In this document: positions 26,219 to 34,529 of the stretch, piece after piece | How the letters are laid out: each line of letters begins with the position of its first letter | Numbering within the stretch: the stretch's first letter is position 1 | From: Microbacterium sufflavum | GTDB lineage: Bacteria > Actinomycetota > Actinomycetes > Actinomycetales > Microbacteriaceae | Length of the DNA: 64,000 bases | NCBI RefSeq assembly: GCF_023091155.1 | Contig: NZ_JAHWXK010000001.1 | Coordinates: 558,001 to 622,000 of the forward strand | Reading direction: 5' to 3' | Position numbers and translations under genes: made by a program | The notes under the pieces: model-generated | The model's database searches: none | The model's input: the letters and a program-made list of their open reading frames with translations, nothing else | What the model was told of the DNA's origin: nothing

Positions 26219-27106
26219 GTGACCACCTCGCCCGGCGGCCGCGTGCTCCCCGCCGCGCGCGCCACCCGTACGGGCCTCATCGCGCTCGCGGTGCCGCACC
26301 TGGAGGAGCCCTACTTCGCCGAGCTGGGGTCGCGCATCGTGCGCGCCGCCGATGAGCGCGGTCTCGCCGTGCTCATCGTCCAGACCGAGGGCGACCACGG
26401 CCGCGAGATCGACGTCGCGAACGGTGTGGGGCTCCCGCCGATCGACGGTCTCATCCACATCCCGCGCTCCCTCACGGTGGCCGACCTCACCCGCCGCACG
26501 TCGCCGGGCCCGCTCGTGCTGCTGGGCGAGCACATCCAGGTGAGCCCGTTCACGCACGTGACGATCGACAACCGCGCGGCGGCGTTCACGGCCACCGAGC
26601 ATCTCCTGGCGGTCGGCTGTCGTCGCATCGGCTTCGTCGGGCGCCGTGACGCGCGCCCCTCGGATGCGGCGGACCGGCGGCACACCGGATACCTGGAGGC
26701 CCTCGCGGCTGCGGGGCTTCCCGCCGACCCCGTCCTCACCGCACAGGTCGATGCGTTCACGGCGGAGGAGGGCGAGCGGGTGGCGGGGGCCATGGCGGCC
26801 GCGATCTCCGACCTCGACGGCCTCGTGTGCTCGAACGACTCGGTGGCCCTCGGCGCTCTCGCTGCCCTGCAGGCGCGGGGGCGACGGGTGCCGGCCGATG
26901 TCGCGGTGGTGGGGATCGACGACATCCGCGCCGCGCGCTTCGCGGTCCCCGCGCTCACGACGATCGCCCCCGACCACGAGAAGCTCGTCGATGCCGCGTT
27001 CACCGAGCTGGAGCGTCAGATCGCCGCCCCGCCCGGAGCCGACCTCCCGGTGCGGCACGTGACCGTCGATGCCCGGCTCGTCCGTCGGGCGAGCACGGCT
27101 CGATGA
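26219..27106 (+). CDS. LacI-type ligand-binding protein lacking the HTH domain
   Basis: 295 residues from the GTG at 26219, which has an AGGAGG ribosome site six bases upstream; a GTG at 26147 overlapping the FAD gene stop would add 24 residues. The periplasmic-binding-protein-like LacI effector domain starts at once (TRTGLIALAVPHLEEPYFAEL) and runs complete to the end (VPADVAVVGIDDIRAARFAVPALTTIAPD). The usual 55-60-residue helix-turn-helix headpiece is absent in every frame: the FAD gene occupies that space. It may be a sugar sensor, a decapitated regulator, or bind DNA through another protein. An AGCGCT palindrome at 26156-26161 resembles LacI-family operator centres. Confidence 0.75.
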   Translation: MTTSPGGRVLPAARATRTGLIALAVPHLEEPYFAELGSRIVRAADERGLAVLIVQTEGDHGREIDVANGVGLPPIDGLIHIPRSLTVADLTRRTSPGPLVLLGEHIQVSPFTHVTIDNRAAAFTATEHLLAVGCRRIGFVGRRDARPSDAADRRHTGYLEALAAAGLPADPVLTAQVDAFTAEEGERVAGAMAAAISDLDGLVCSNDSVALGALAALQARGRRVPADVAVVGIDDIRAARFAVPALTTIAPDHEKLVDAAFTELERQIAAPPGADLPVRHVTVDARLVRRASTAR

Positions 27107-27117
27107 CCGTCGCGGAC

Positions 27118-27927
27118 TCAGTCCGCCAGGGCCGTGGCGAGCGCCCGCTCGTCGCCGGCGTCGCGCGGCGCGAGGTGCAGGGTTCCGACGTGGGCGTCGA
27201 GCGCCTCCCTGGCCGCGTCGTCGAGCCCGTCGTCGGTGATGAGACGGTCGATGTCGCTGAGGTCGGCCACCGTCGTGAGACCGACCACGCCCCAGCGGTC
27301 GTGCTCGGCGAGCACCACGACCTCGCGGCCGGCGGCCATGAGCGCGCGGTTCGTCTCGGCCTCGAGCAGGTTCATCGTGGTCATGCCCGCCTGGACGTCG
27401 AGGCCGTGCGCGTCGAGGAAGACGAGGTCGCAGTGCAGGTGCTCGAGCGCGCGCACGGCCACGGGGCCGACGAGGGCCTGCGACGGCGTGCGGACGCCCC
27501 CGGTGAGCACGACGGTCTGCGTGTAGGGCGCGTCGGCGCGTTCGGGCGGCGAGAAGAGGTCGGACACCGGGAGCGCGTTGGTGACGACCGTGAGCTCGGG
27601 GACCTGCACGAGCGCGCGGGCCAGGGCCAGCGCGGTGGCTCCCCCGGAGATGCCGACGGCCATGCCGGGCTCCACGAGCGCGGCGGCCGCGGCGACGATC
27701 GCGCGCCGCTCGTCCGAGATCGCGGGAGCCGGGAGCAGCCGCTGCGGGCCGCGCACGCGCACGCCCCCGCGGATGCGCTCGACGGCGCCTTCCTCGGCGA
27801 GCTGGTCGATGTCGCGCCGCACCGTCATCTCGCTCACCTGCAGCGTGGCGGCGAGTTCGCCGATGGAGGCTGTACCGCGGTCGCGGGTGAGGGCGAGGAT
27901 GCGCTCGCGTCGCTCCGTGACCAGCAC
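27118..27927 (-). CDS. DeoR/GlpR family transcriptional regulator
   Basis: 269 residues from a GTG at 27927 with AAGGAG ribosome site. N-terminal DeoR helix-turn-helix (ERRERILALTRDRG ... LQVSEMTVRRDIDQLAEEGAVERIRGG, about 4-58) and the sugar-phosphate-sensing DeoRC domain (GISGGATALALARAL, VVTNALPV, FLDAHGLD). Regulators of this type respond to phosphorylated sugars. Convergent to the LacI-like gene and divergent from the AXE1-like esterase across 107 bp. Confidence 0.88.
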   Translation of the reverse strand: MLVTERRERILALTRDRGTASIGELAATLQVSEMTVRRDIDQLAEEGAVERIRGGVRVRGPQRLLPAPAISDERRAIVAAAAALVEPGMAVGISGGATALALARALVQVPELTVVTNALPVSDLFSPPERADAPYTQTVVLTGGVRTPSQALVGPVAVRALEHLHCDLVFLDAHGLDVQAGMTTMNLLEAETNRALMAAGREVVVLAEHDRWGVVGLTTVADLSDIDRLITDDGLDDAAREALDAHVGTLHLAPRDAGDERALATALAD

Positions 27928-28034
27928 GCGGTCTCCTTCCGGTGGGGCCTCCAGTCTGCCACGCGCCCCCACGGCCCGCCGGGGTCGACGCACCCCCGCC
28001 CGCCCCACTCCCGGAACAGGATCCCCGACGTCGC

Positions 28035-29009
28035 ATGACCCTCCCCGAGCCCTACGCCACCTGGTTCCCCGCTGCCGCGTTCGACGGCCGCTACGGACGC
28101 ACCGAGGCCGACCTCCGCGCGGTCGCGCCCGCGCCCGCGCCGCCGGATTTCGCGGAGCGGTGGCGGCGCTGGCGCCGTGAGGCCGCCGCGGTGGACGCGG
28201 CTCCCGTCGTGCTGTCGTCGGCGGTCGAGCACGGGCGGAGGGTGTCGGTGGTCGAGCACAGCGGCGTCGACGGCGTGCGTCTGCGGGCCTGGGTCGTGGA
28301 GCCCCTCGACGGGCGACCGCGGGCCGGCGTCGTCCACAGCCACGGCTACGGCGGCCGCGAGGAGGTCGACCTCGCGCGCGTGCCCGAGGGCCTCGCGGCG
28401 ATCTTCCCGGTCGCCCGCGGCCTCGGCGCCCTCAACGCCGGGGTGGGCGCACCCGAGTCGACCGCGGAGCACGTGCTCGCCGGCATCGACGACCCGGAGC
28501 GCTACGTGCTCGGCCTCTGCGCGCGCGACCTGTGGTTGGCGGCCGACGCCCTGTCCGCCCTCGTCGGGGAGCTGCCGCTGTACTACGTCGGTGAGAGCTT
28601 CGGCGGCGGCATCGGTGCGCTGGCGCTGCCCTGGGACGAGCGCTTCGTGGGCGCGACGCTCATCGTGCCGAGCTTCGGGCAGTACGACGAGCGCCTCGCC
28701 GTGCGGTGCCTCGGCAGCGGCGAGACCGTGCGGCAGCACGTGCGCCGCCACCCCGAGGCGCGGGAGGTGCTGCGCTGGTTCGACTCCTCCACGAGCATCG
28801 GCTTCGCGCGCATGCCGGTGCGCGTGGAGGCCGCCCTGTGGGACCAGTACGTGCCGCCGCAGGGGCAGTTCGCCGTGGCCGCCGGTGCCCGCGAGGTCGA
28901 GCTCGCCGTACTCCCAGCCGGGCACGCCGAGTACCCCGGGTGGGCGGCCGTCACGGCGGCGGCGATCCGCGAGGGCCGGGAACATCTGGAGCGCGTGCTC
29001 GCCCGGTGA
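28035..29009 (+). CDS. AXE1-like alpha/beta hydrolase (acetyl xylan esterase / cephalosporin-C deacetylase family)
   Basis: 324 residues, cytosolic. The family pattern is VVHSHGYGGR (oxyanion loop, about 98-107), YVGESFGGGIGALAL with nucleophile Ser near 189, and a C-terminal AGHAEYPGW with catalytic His near 297. De-acetylates sugars and xylo-oligosaccharides in known members. A second esterase (SGNH, 14.3 kb) is in the same region, supporting an acetylated glycan substrate. No clear promoter seen in the GC-rich 107-bp gap before it. Confidence 0.82.
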   Translation: MTLPEPYATWFPAAAFDGRYGRTEADLRAVAPAPAPPDFAERWRRWRREAAAVDAAPVVLSSAVEHGRRVSVVEHSGVDGVRLRAWVVEPLDGRPRAGVVHSHGYGGREEVDLARVPEGLAAIFPVARGLGALNAGVGAPESTAEHVLAGIDDPERYVLGLCARDLWLAADALSALVGELPLYYVGESFGGGIGALALPWDERFVGATLIVPSFGQYDERLAVRCLGSGETVRQHVRRHPEAREVLRWFDSSTSIGFARMPVRVEAALWDQYVPPQGQFAVAAGAREVELAVLPAGHAEYPGWAAVTAAAIREGREHLERVLAR

Positions 29010-29066
29010 GCGCCCGGAGATGCCGCAGGCGCGCACGCGGGTCCGCGCACGCGAGCACTGGACGCA

Positions 29067-29105
29067 ACCTGTCATAACAGGTACAGTGAGCTTGTCATTA
29101 CAGGT
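29067..29105 (+). promoter_or_regulatory. double operator ACCTGT-N4-ACAGGT before the unusual kinase/dehydrogenase operon
   Basis: Site 1, 29067-29082, is a perfect inverted repeat ACCTGT-CATA-ACAGGT. Site 2, 29090-29105, is GCTTGT-CATT-ACAGGT, two mismatches in one arm, 23 bp downstream. TACAGT (29082-29087) between them could be a -10. The same site occurs at 49632-49647 and, imperfectly, at 40483-40498. GntR family members of the HutC/UTRA group bind palindromes of this size; the GntR-UTRA gene at 51115 is the likely regulator. Confidence 0.65.
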
Positions 29106-29141
29106 TGCGCAGCGCCGCAGCATCCCGTCCGAGGAGCATCG

Positions 29142-29717
29142 ATGCCCGAGTACCAGACCCCGCCGATCCCGCCGATGGCCATCACCTTCGACGCCGAGAA
29201 GCTGACGCTCTCCCCCGAGGGCCCCACGCTCACGCGGCGGATGTCCGACCTCGAGGGCCTGTTCCGGGATCACGACGCCTGGGCCGCCTCCGCATCGGGC
29301 GACGACCCGGTGGTCTACACCGTCGTCAGCTCCCCCGTGCCCGAGGTCGACCGCGAGCTGCCGCAGTCGATCACGACGATCATGCCCGGCGACACGTCGG
29401 GCGAGCTGTGGATGACGAAGGGCCACCAGCACCCCGACCACCAGGGCGAGATCTACCTGGCGCTGAAGGGCCGCGGCGGACTGCTCATGTTCGACGGCGA
29501 GCGCACCGAGTGGCTCGACATGCTCCCCGGCACCATCGGCTACATCCCCCCGGGCTGGGCGCACCGCTCGGTCAACACCGGCGACGAGCCCTACGCCTTC
29601 CTCGCCGTCTACCCGGGCGGCGCGGGGCACGACTACGGGTGGGTGCTGGAGCACGGCATGGGCTCGCGCGCCTACCGTGCGGAGTCCGGCGTCGACCTGC
29701 GCCCGTACGCGGAATAG
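29142..29717 (+). CDS. cupin-type phosphoglucose isomerase family protein
   Basis: 191 residues of the archaeal-type glucose-6-phosphate isomerase cupin family. Metal ligands are in place: His95, His97, Glu103 (GHQHPDHQGEIYLALKGRG) and His141 (PPGWAHRSVN). Family members interconvert aldose and ketose phosphates with a bound metal. First gene of the operon behind the double ACCTGT operator. In an operon with an FGGY kinase it may isomerise the sugar or sugar phosphate; whether glucose 6-phosphate is the substrate is not known. Confidence 0.85.
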   Translation: MPEYQTPPIPPMAITFDAEKLTLSPEGPTLTRRMSDLEGLFRDHDAWAASASGDDPVVYTVVSSPVPEVDRELPQSITTIMPGDTSGELWMTKGHQHPDHQGEIYLALKGRGGLLMFDGERTEWLDMLPGTIGYIPPGWAHRSVNTGDEPYAFLAVYPGGAGHDYGWVLEHGMGSRAYRAESGVDLRPYAE

Positions 29718-29726
29718 GCTCCGGCC
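29715..29726 (+). promoter_or_regulatory. possible internal leaderless promoter before the kinase
   Basis: TAGGCT, built on the cupin stop codon, then six bases and the ATG at 29727: the same TANNNT-N6-start spacing seen at other genes here. No Shine-Dalgarno sequence is present for the kinase. Confidence 0.4.
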
Positions 29727-31217
29727 ATGCTGATCGCGCACGACCTCGGCACCACCGGCAACAAGGCCTCGCTGCACCATGACGACGGCCGCCTGATCGC
29801 CGCGGTCACGGTGCCGTATCCCGCACACTTCGCCGCGGGCGGGATCGCCGAGCAGAACCCCGACGACTGGTGGAACGCGGTCGTCGCCGCCACCCGCAAC
29901 CTGCTCGCACGCACGGCCACCGCACCCTCCGACGTCGCGGGGCTCGTGGTGAGCGGACAGATGATGGGCGCCGTGCTGCTCGACGGCGACGGCGAGCCCG
30001 CGCGTCCCGCCATCATCTGGGCCGACACCCGCGCCGGTGCGCAGCAGCGCGAGCTCGAGGCCGTGCTCGGCGCCGAGCGGGCGTACGGCATCCTCGGCCA
30101 CCGCCTGAACCCCACCTACTCGGTCGAGAAGATCATGTGGGTGCGCGACAACGAGCCCGACGTGTGGTCGCGCGTGCGCCGGGTGTGCGTCGCGAAGGAC
30201 TTCATCGTGCTGCGGCTCACCGGGCGCCTGGCCACCGACCGCTCCGACGCCTCGGGCATGAACGCCTACGACCAGGCCGCCGGCACGTGGTCGAGCGAGG
30301 TGCTGGCAGCCGCTCGGCTCGACCCGGCCCTGTTCCCCGAGATCCTGGAGTCGACGCAGATCGCAGGTCCCCTCACCCCCGCGGCGGCCGAGGCCCTGGG
30401 CCTGCACACCGGCGTGCGCGTGGTGATGGGCGGCGGCGACGGACCCCTGGCCGCGGTCGGCTCCGGCGTCGTGGCCCCCGAGGACGGCGCCTATGTCTGC
30501 CTGGGCACCTCGTCGTGGATCTCGTTCGCGGCGGACGCCCCGCTGCACGACCCGGCCATGCGCACCTTCACGTTCGACAACGTCGTGCCCGGCTCGTTCG
30601 TCCCGACGGCCACCATGCAGGCGGGCGGCGCGTCGGTGCAGTGGATCGCGGAGGCGCTGTCGCCCGATCCCGCGCACCCCGAGACCGGGCGCCTGACCGC
30701 CGAGGCCTCGGCCGACGTCGACACCGACGACCTCTACTTCCTCCCCTATCTGCTCGGCGAGCGCTCTCCGCTGTGGGACCCGGACGCCCGCGGGGCGTTC
30801 GTGGGTCTCGCGCGCCATCACGGCCGGGCACACCTGGTGCGGGCCGTACTGGAGGGCACCGCGTTCAACCTGCTCACGTGCATCCAGGCGTTCCGGGAGT
30901 CGGGCGCCGTGATCGACCGCATCGACGCGGTGGGCGGCGGGGCCCAGAGCGACGTGTACCTCTCCGTGCTCGCGGATGTGTGGGGCGTTCCCGTGCGGCG
31001 GCGCACGATCGTGGAGGAGGCGAACAGCCTCGGCGCGGCGGTCACCGGAGCCGTGGGTCTCGGGCTCACCGACTTCTCGGCGGCGCGGGCGCTGAGCGAG
31101 GTCACAGCCGAGTTCACGCCCGACCCCGCCCGGCACGCGGTGTACGCCGAACGGCATGCCCGGTTCGCCGACGCCTACACCGCGCTCGCGCCCTGGTTCG
31201 CCGGACGGCCACGCTGA
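29727..31217 (+). CDS. FGGY-family carbohydrate kinase (xylulokinase-like)
   Basis: 496 residues. Opens with HDLGTTGNKASL (actin-fold phosphate loop), SGQMMGAVLLD near 75-85, and the C-terminal half has GGGDGPLAAVGSGV and GGGAQSDVYLSVLADVWG, the FGGY adenosine region. Closest in style to xylulokinases, but sequence alone does not fix the sugar. Nine bases after the cupin gene and one-base overlap (TGATG) with the next dehydrogenase. Confidence 0.9.
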   Translation: MLIAHDLGTTGNKASLHHDDGRLIAAVTVPYPAHFAAGGIAEQNPDDWWNAVVAATRNLLARTATAPSDVAGLVVSGQMMGAVLLDGDGEPARPAIIWADTRAGAQQRELEAVLGAERAYGILGHRLNPTYSVEKIMWVRDNEPDVWSRVRRVCVAKDFIVLRLTGRLATDRSDASGMNAYDQAAGTWSSEVLAAARLDPALFPEILESTQIAGPLTPAAAEALGLHTGVRVVMGGGDGPLAAVGSGVVAPEDGAYVCLGTSSWISFAADAPLHDPAMRTFTFDNVVPGSFVPTATMQAGGASVQWIAEALSPDPAHPETGRLTAEASADVDTDDLYFLPYLLGERSPLWDPDARGAFVGLARHHGRAHLVRAVLEGTAFNLLTCIQAFRESGAVIDRIDAVGGGAQSDVYLSVLADVWGVPVRRRTIVEEANSLGAAVTGAVGLGLTDFSAARALSEVTAEFTPDPARHAVYAERHARFADAYTALAPWFAGRPR

Positions 31218-32182
31218 TGGGCGTCATCCTCGTCACCAGTCGCTCGTTCTCCGACGGCGACCTCGACCTGGTGGAGCGCGCGGCGCGGGCGGGGCACCGC
31301 ATCCTCCGCGGGCCCGCGCATCACGACCTCGACGAGCTGCGGTCGCTGCTGCACGGGGCCGACGCGTGGATCGCGGGCACCGGTCCCGTGACCGAGGCGC
31401 ACCTCGCCGCGGCACCGAAGCTCAAGGTGGTGGCGCGCTACGGCGTGGGCACCGAGGCCGTCGATCTCGCGGCGGCCCGGGAGCGCGGTATCCCCGTCAC
31501 GAACACCCCGGGCGCCAACGCCGACGCGGTCGCCGACCACGCGGTGGGACTCATGCTCGCGGCACTCCGGTTCGTGCCAGACGGCGACCGCCGGGTGCGA
31601 GCGGGCGACTGGGGTGTGCGGCGCGGCCGCGAGCTCGGCGCCGCGACCGTGGGCATCGTGGGCTTCGGCCGTATCGGCCAGGGTGTCGCGCGGCGCCTGA
31701 GCGGCTTCGGCTCCCGGGTGCTCGCGGCCGACCCGTTCCTTCCCGTCGAGCTCGTGCGGGCGCAGGGCGCGGAGCCGGTCCCGCTCGACGAGCTGTTCCG
31801 CGCGGCCGACGTGATCACCCTGCACGCGCCGGGCGGACAGCGGCTGGTCGACGCCGAGCGCCTCGCGGACATGCGCCGCGGCACGGCGCTGGTGAACACG
31901 GCTCGCGGCGACCTGGTCGACGAACAGGCGGTGGCCGAGGCCCTGCGCGACGGCACGCTCGCCGGCTACGCGGCGGACACGCTCGACGGCGACACCGCCG
32001 CCCACGACAGTCCGCTGCTCGCGGCCGATCTCGTCGACCGCGTGATCGTCACCCCCCACCTCGGTGCGCAGACCACCCAGGCCGTCGACAACATGGGCTC
32101 CCTGTCGCTCGACGACGTGATCGCCGTGCTGCGCGGCGCCGAGCCCGCCCACCCCGTGCCCGTTCCCCAGGAGATGCGATGA
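31217..32182 (+). CDS. D-2-hydroxyacid dehydrogenase, phosphoglycerate dehydrogenase-like
   Basis: 321 residues. Rossmann motif VGFGRIGQG near 150, catalytic Arg in NTARGDLVDEQ near 235, and the catalytic His in VTPHLGAQT near 285. Lacks the ACT regulatory domain of SerA, so it is probably not the serine-pathway enzyme. Coupled to the kinase (TGATG) and to the shikimate-dehydrogenase-like gene (ATGA). May oxidise or reduce a sugar-derived 2-hydroxy/2-keto acid, perhaps phosphorylated. Confidence 0.88.
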   Translation: MGVILVTSRSFSDGDLDLVERAARAGHRILRGPAHHDLDELRSLLHGADAWIAGTGPVTEAHLAAAPKLKVVARYGVGTEAVDLAAARERGIPVTNTPGANADAVADHAVGLMLAALRFVPDGDRRVRAGDWGVRRGRELGAATVGIVGFGRIGQGVARRLSGFGSRVLAADPFLPVELVRAQGAEPVPLDELFRAADVITLHAPGGQRLVDAERLADMRRGTALVNTARGDLVDEQAVAEALRDGTLAGYAADTLDGDTAAHDSPLLAADLVDRVIVTPHLGAQTTQAVDNMGSLSLDDVIAVLRGAEPAHPVPVPQEMR

Positions 32183-33138
32183 CCACCACCGCCGACACCG
32201 CCGCACCCGCCGCGGACACCGCCACCGCCGACTACATGGGGTTCGTGGGCGTGACCACCGCCTCGTCGTCGATCATGAAGGTGTTCCCGCTCTGGGCCGA
32301 CATCCTCGACCTCCCGACCCGCAGGCTCGTGGGCCACGACCTGCCGATGGACGCCGACCCCGCGCAGTACCGCGCGATGGTGGAGCAGATCCGCGACGAC
32401 CCCCACCACCGGGGCGCCCTGGTGACCACGCACAAGATGAATGTGTACGCGGCGGCGTCCGACCTGTTCGACGAGCTCGACCCGTTCGCGGTGTCGTGCT
32501 CCGAGATCTCCAGCATCGCCAAGCGGGGCTCGCGCCTGTCGGGCCGCGCGAAGGATCCGATCACGGTCGACCTCGCCCTGAACGACTTCCTGCCCGCCGA
32601 CCACTTCGCCCGCACCGGGGCGGAGGTCGTCATCCTGGGTGCGGGCGGCTCGGGCACCGCGCTCAGCTGGGCCCTTGCGGAGCGCACCGACGCCCCCGCC
32701 CGCATCACGGTGACCGCGCGCACGCAGGACAAGCTCGACCACCTGCGCGAGGTGCACCGCCAGCACGGCACCCCCGACGGCCTGCTGCGCTACGTGGTGA
32801 CGGAGACGCCGGAGGAGGCCGATGCGCTGGTGGCGGCGGCGCCCGCGGGTTCCGTGATCGCGAACGCCACGGGGCTCGGCAAGGACCGTCCCGGCTCGCC
32901 GCTCAGCGACGCGGTCGTGTTCCCCGCGGGCGCGTACGCGTGGGAGTTCAACTACCGCGGGTCGCTGGAGTTCCTGCACCAGGCCGAGGCGCAGCGCGCG
33001 TCGCGCGACCTGCACGTGGTCGACGGCTGGCGCTACTTCATCCACGGCTGGTCGCAGGTGGTGGCCGACGTGTTCGAGCTGGAGCTGACGCCCGAGACCG
33101 TGGAGCGGCTGGCCGCGGCAGCGGAGTCGGTGCGCTGA
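32179..33138 (+). CDS. shikimate dehydrogenase-like oxidoreductase
   Basis: 319 residues. It keeps the catalytic pair of shikimate dehydrogenases, Lys86 (LVTTHKMN, family VTxPHK) and Asp126 (GRAKDPITV), and a Rossmann GAGGSG at 154-159. The substrate pocket differs: the usual SxS at the N-terminus becomes TTASSS, the NTDG motif is replaced by AKDP, and there is a 15-residue Ala/Thr extension. So a true AroE role is unlikely; within this sugar operon it probably acts on a polyol, sugar acid or cyclic intermediate. Overlaps both neighbours (ATGA, TGATG). Confidence 0.82.
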   Translation: MTTTADTAAPAADTATADYMGFVGVTTASSSIMKVFPLWADILDLPTRRLVGHDLPMDADPAQYRAMVEQIRDDPHHRGALVTTHKMNVYAAASDLFDELDPFAVSCSEISSIAKRGSRLSGRAKDPITVDLALNDFLPADHFARTGAEVVILGAGGSGTALSWALAERTDAPARITVTARTQDKLDHLREVHRQHGTPDGLLRYVVTETPEEADALVAAAPAGSVIANATGLGKDRPGSPLSDAVVFPAGAYAWEFNYRGSLEFLHQAEAQRASRDLHVVDGWRYFIHGWSQVVADVFELELTPETVERLAAAAESVR

Positions 33139-34106
33139 TGCCCGTCGTGCGCACGGTGCTCGGCGACGTCGACGCGTCGGAGCTCGGGCGCGTGAACTAC
33201 CACGAGCACCTGTTCCAGGTGTCGCCGCTGCTGCCGGGCGACGAGCTCGACGACGAGCAGGCGTCGGGCGACGAGGCGGCGGCGTTGCAGACGAGCGGCT
33301 TCGACGCGATGGTCGACGCCACGCCGTTCGGGCTCGCCCGGAACCCGGAGGCCCTGGTCCGCATCAGCGCGGCGACCGGACTGGGCATCGTCGCGACCAC
33401 GGGGCGGCACCGCGAAGCCCACTACGGCGACGACCACCCGATGCAGGTGTGGGACGCGGAGCGGCTGTCCGCGCTGTTCGTGGCGGACCTCACCCGCGGC
33501 ATGCCCGCCTCCGACGACGCGGTGTTCGCCGCGCCCGATGTGCCCGTCGCGACCTCGCCCACGGGCGCCCCGGTGCGCGCGGGGATGCTCAAGGCGGGCA
33601 TCGACTATTGGCGCATCAGCCCGTTCGAGCGCACGACCCTCGGCGCGGTGGCGGCCGCGCACCGCGAGACCGGTGCCCCCGTCATGGTGCACCTGGAGTT
33701 CTGCACGGCGGCGCACGAGGTGCTCGATCTGCTCGCGGCCGAGGGCGTGGCGAGCGATCGGGTCGTGCTCGCCCACGCCGACCGCGACCCCGACCCCGGA
33801 CTTCACGTGTCGCTCGCGGAGCGCGGCGCCCACCTCGGCTACGACGGCTTCGCCCGTCCGCGCACCCGATCCGACGCGGAACTGCTGGCCCTGACCGCCG
33901 CCGTGGTGGAACGCGGCGCGGGCGACCGCATCGTGCTCGGCGGCGACGTCGCCCGGCGCACGCGGTACATCGCCTACGGCGGGATGCCCGGGCTCGCCTA
34001 CCTCGGCGACCGGTACCTGCCGCGACTGCGCGACGCGGTCGGCGATGCGGCCGTGCAGCGTATGCTCGTGCACACGCCCGCACGACTGCTCACCCTCGAC
34101 CACTGA
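33138..34106 (+). CDS. phosphotriesterase-family protein, probable lactonase
   Basis: 322 residues, TIM-barrel PTE family. Metal ligands: His22 and His24 (NYHEHLF), His in VHLEF near 180, His in LAHADRD near 213 and Asp in LGGDVARR near 271. Characterised bacterial relatives next to sugar kinases hydrolyse phosphorylated sugar lactones (for example pentonolactone 5-phosphates), so a phospholactonase role fits the FGGY kinase upstream. Couples to the preceding gene by TGATG. Confidence 0.82.
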   Translation: MPVVRTVLGDVDASELGRVNYHEHLFQVSPLLPGDELDDEQASGDEAAALQTSGFDAMVDATPFGLARNPEALVRISAATGLGIVATTGRHREAHYGDDHPMQVWDAERLSALFVADLTRGMPASDDAVFAAPDVPVATSPTGAPVRAGMLKAGIDYWRISPFERTTLGAVAAAHRETGAPVMVHLEFCTAAHEVLDLLAAEGVASDRVVLAHADRDPDPGLHVSLAERGAHLGYDGFARPRTRSDAELLALTAAVVERGAGDRIVLGGDVARRTRYIAYGGMPGLAYLGDRYLPRLRDAVGDAAVQRMLVHTPARLLTLDH

Positions 34107-34154
34107 GACCGCGCCGCCCGACGCCGTCTCGTCGCCTCCACCCGAGGAGCCCCC

Positions 34155-34451
34155 ATGACCGAACCCACCATCCTGCACGCCGTCTTCACCGCGAAGCCCG
34201 GGGCAGCCGACCGGGTCGCCGCACTCCTGCGGGAGTTCGCCGAGATCGTCCGCGCCGAGGAGGGCAACGTGGTGTTCGACGCCACGCGACTCGTCGACGA
34301 CCCCGACCGCTTCTTCGTATACGAGGTGTACCGCGACGAGGCCGCGTTCCAGGAGCACCTCGCGGCGTCCGCCGGGGTCCCGTTCAACGCCGCGCTGCAA
34401 GAGCTGATCGTCGAGCCGGCCTCGATCCTCACCTTCCTCCGCCGCGTCTGA
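34155..34451 (+). CDS. ABM-domain protein (putative quinol monooxygenase/isomerase)
   Basis: 98 residues forming one dimeric alpha/beta barrel domain: VFTAKPGAADRVAALLREF, VFDATRLVDDPDRFFVYEVYRDEAAFQEHL, typical of the antibiotic-biosynthesis-monooxygenase fold (YgiN, LsrG). LsrG isomerises a phosphorylated sugar-like signal molecule, so a catabolic role in this operon is possible. GAGGAG ribosome site seven bases before the ATG; last gene of the operon. Confidence 0.82.
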   Translation: MTEPTILHAVFTAKPGAADRVAALLREFAEIVRAEEGNVVFDATRLVDDPDRFFVYEVYRDEAAFQEHLAASAGVPFNAALQELIVEPASILTFLRRV

Positions 34452-34517
34452 GCCCCTGTCCGAGGTGCGCGCGCGGGCTCCTGTGGACAACCCGGACCGA
34501 CGCGCCGGCGTTGCACG

Positions 34518-34529
34518 TACCGTGGCCCG
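34518..34529 (+). promoter_or_regulatory. leaderless promoter, TACCGT-N6-GTG
   Basis: TACCGT at 34518-34523 and six bases before the GTG start at 34530; TTGCACG upstream at 34511 is too close to be its -35. No Shine-Dalgarno sequence. Confidence 0.5.

Noticed and set aside
26150..26260. A missing LacI helix-turn-helix hidden by a frameshift.
   Set aside because: Only about 70-110 bases lie between the FAD stop and the effector domain; none of the frames encodes an HTH motif and the space is too small.
27114..27124. GGACT-C-AGTCC palindrome at the convergent LacI/DeoR ends as terminator.
   Set aside because: Five-base arms with a one-base loop cannot form a stable hairpin.
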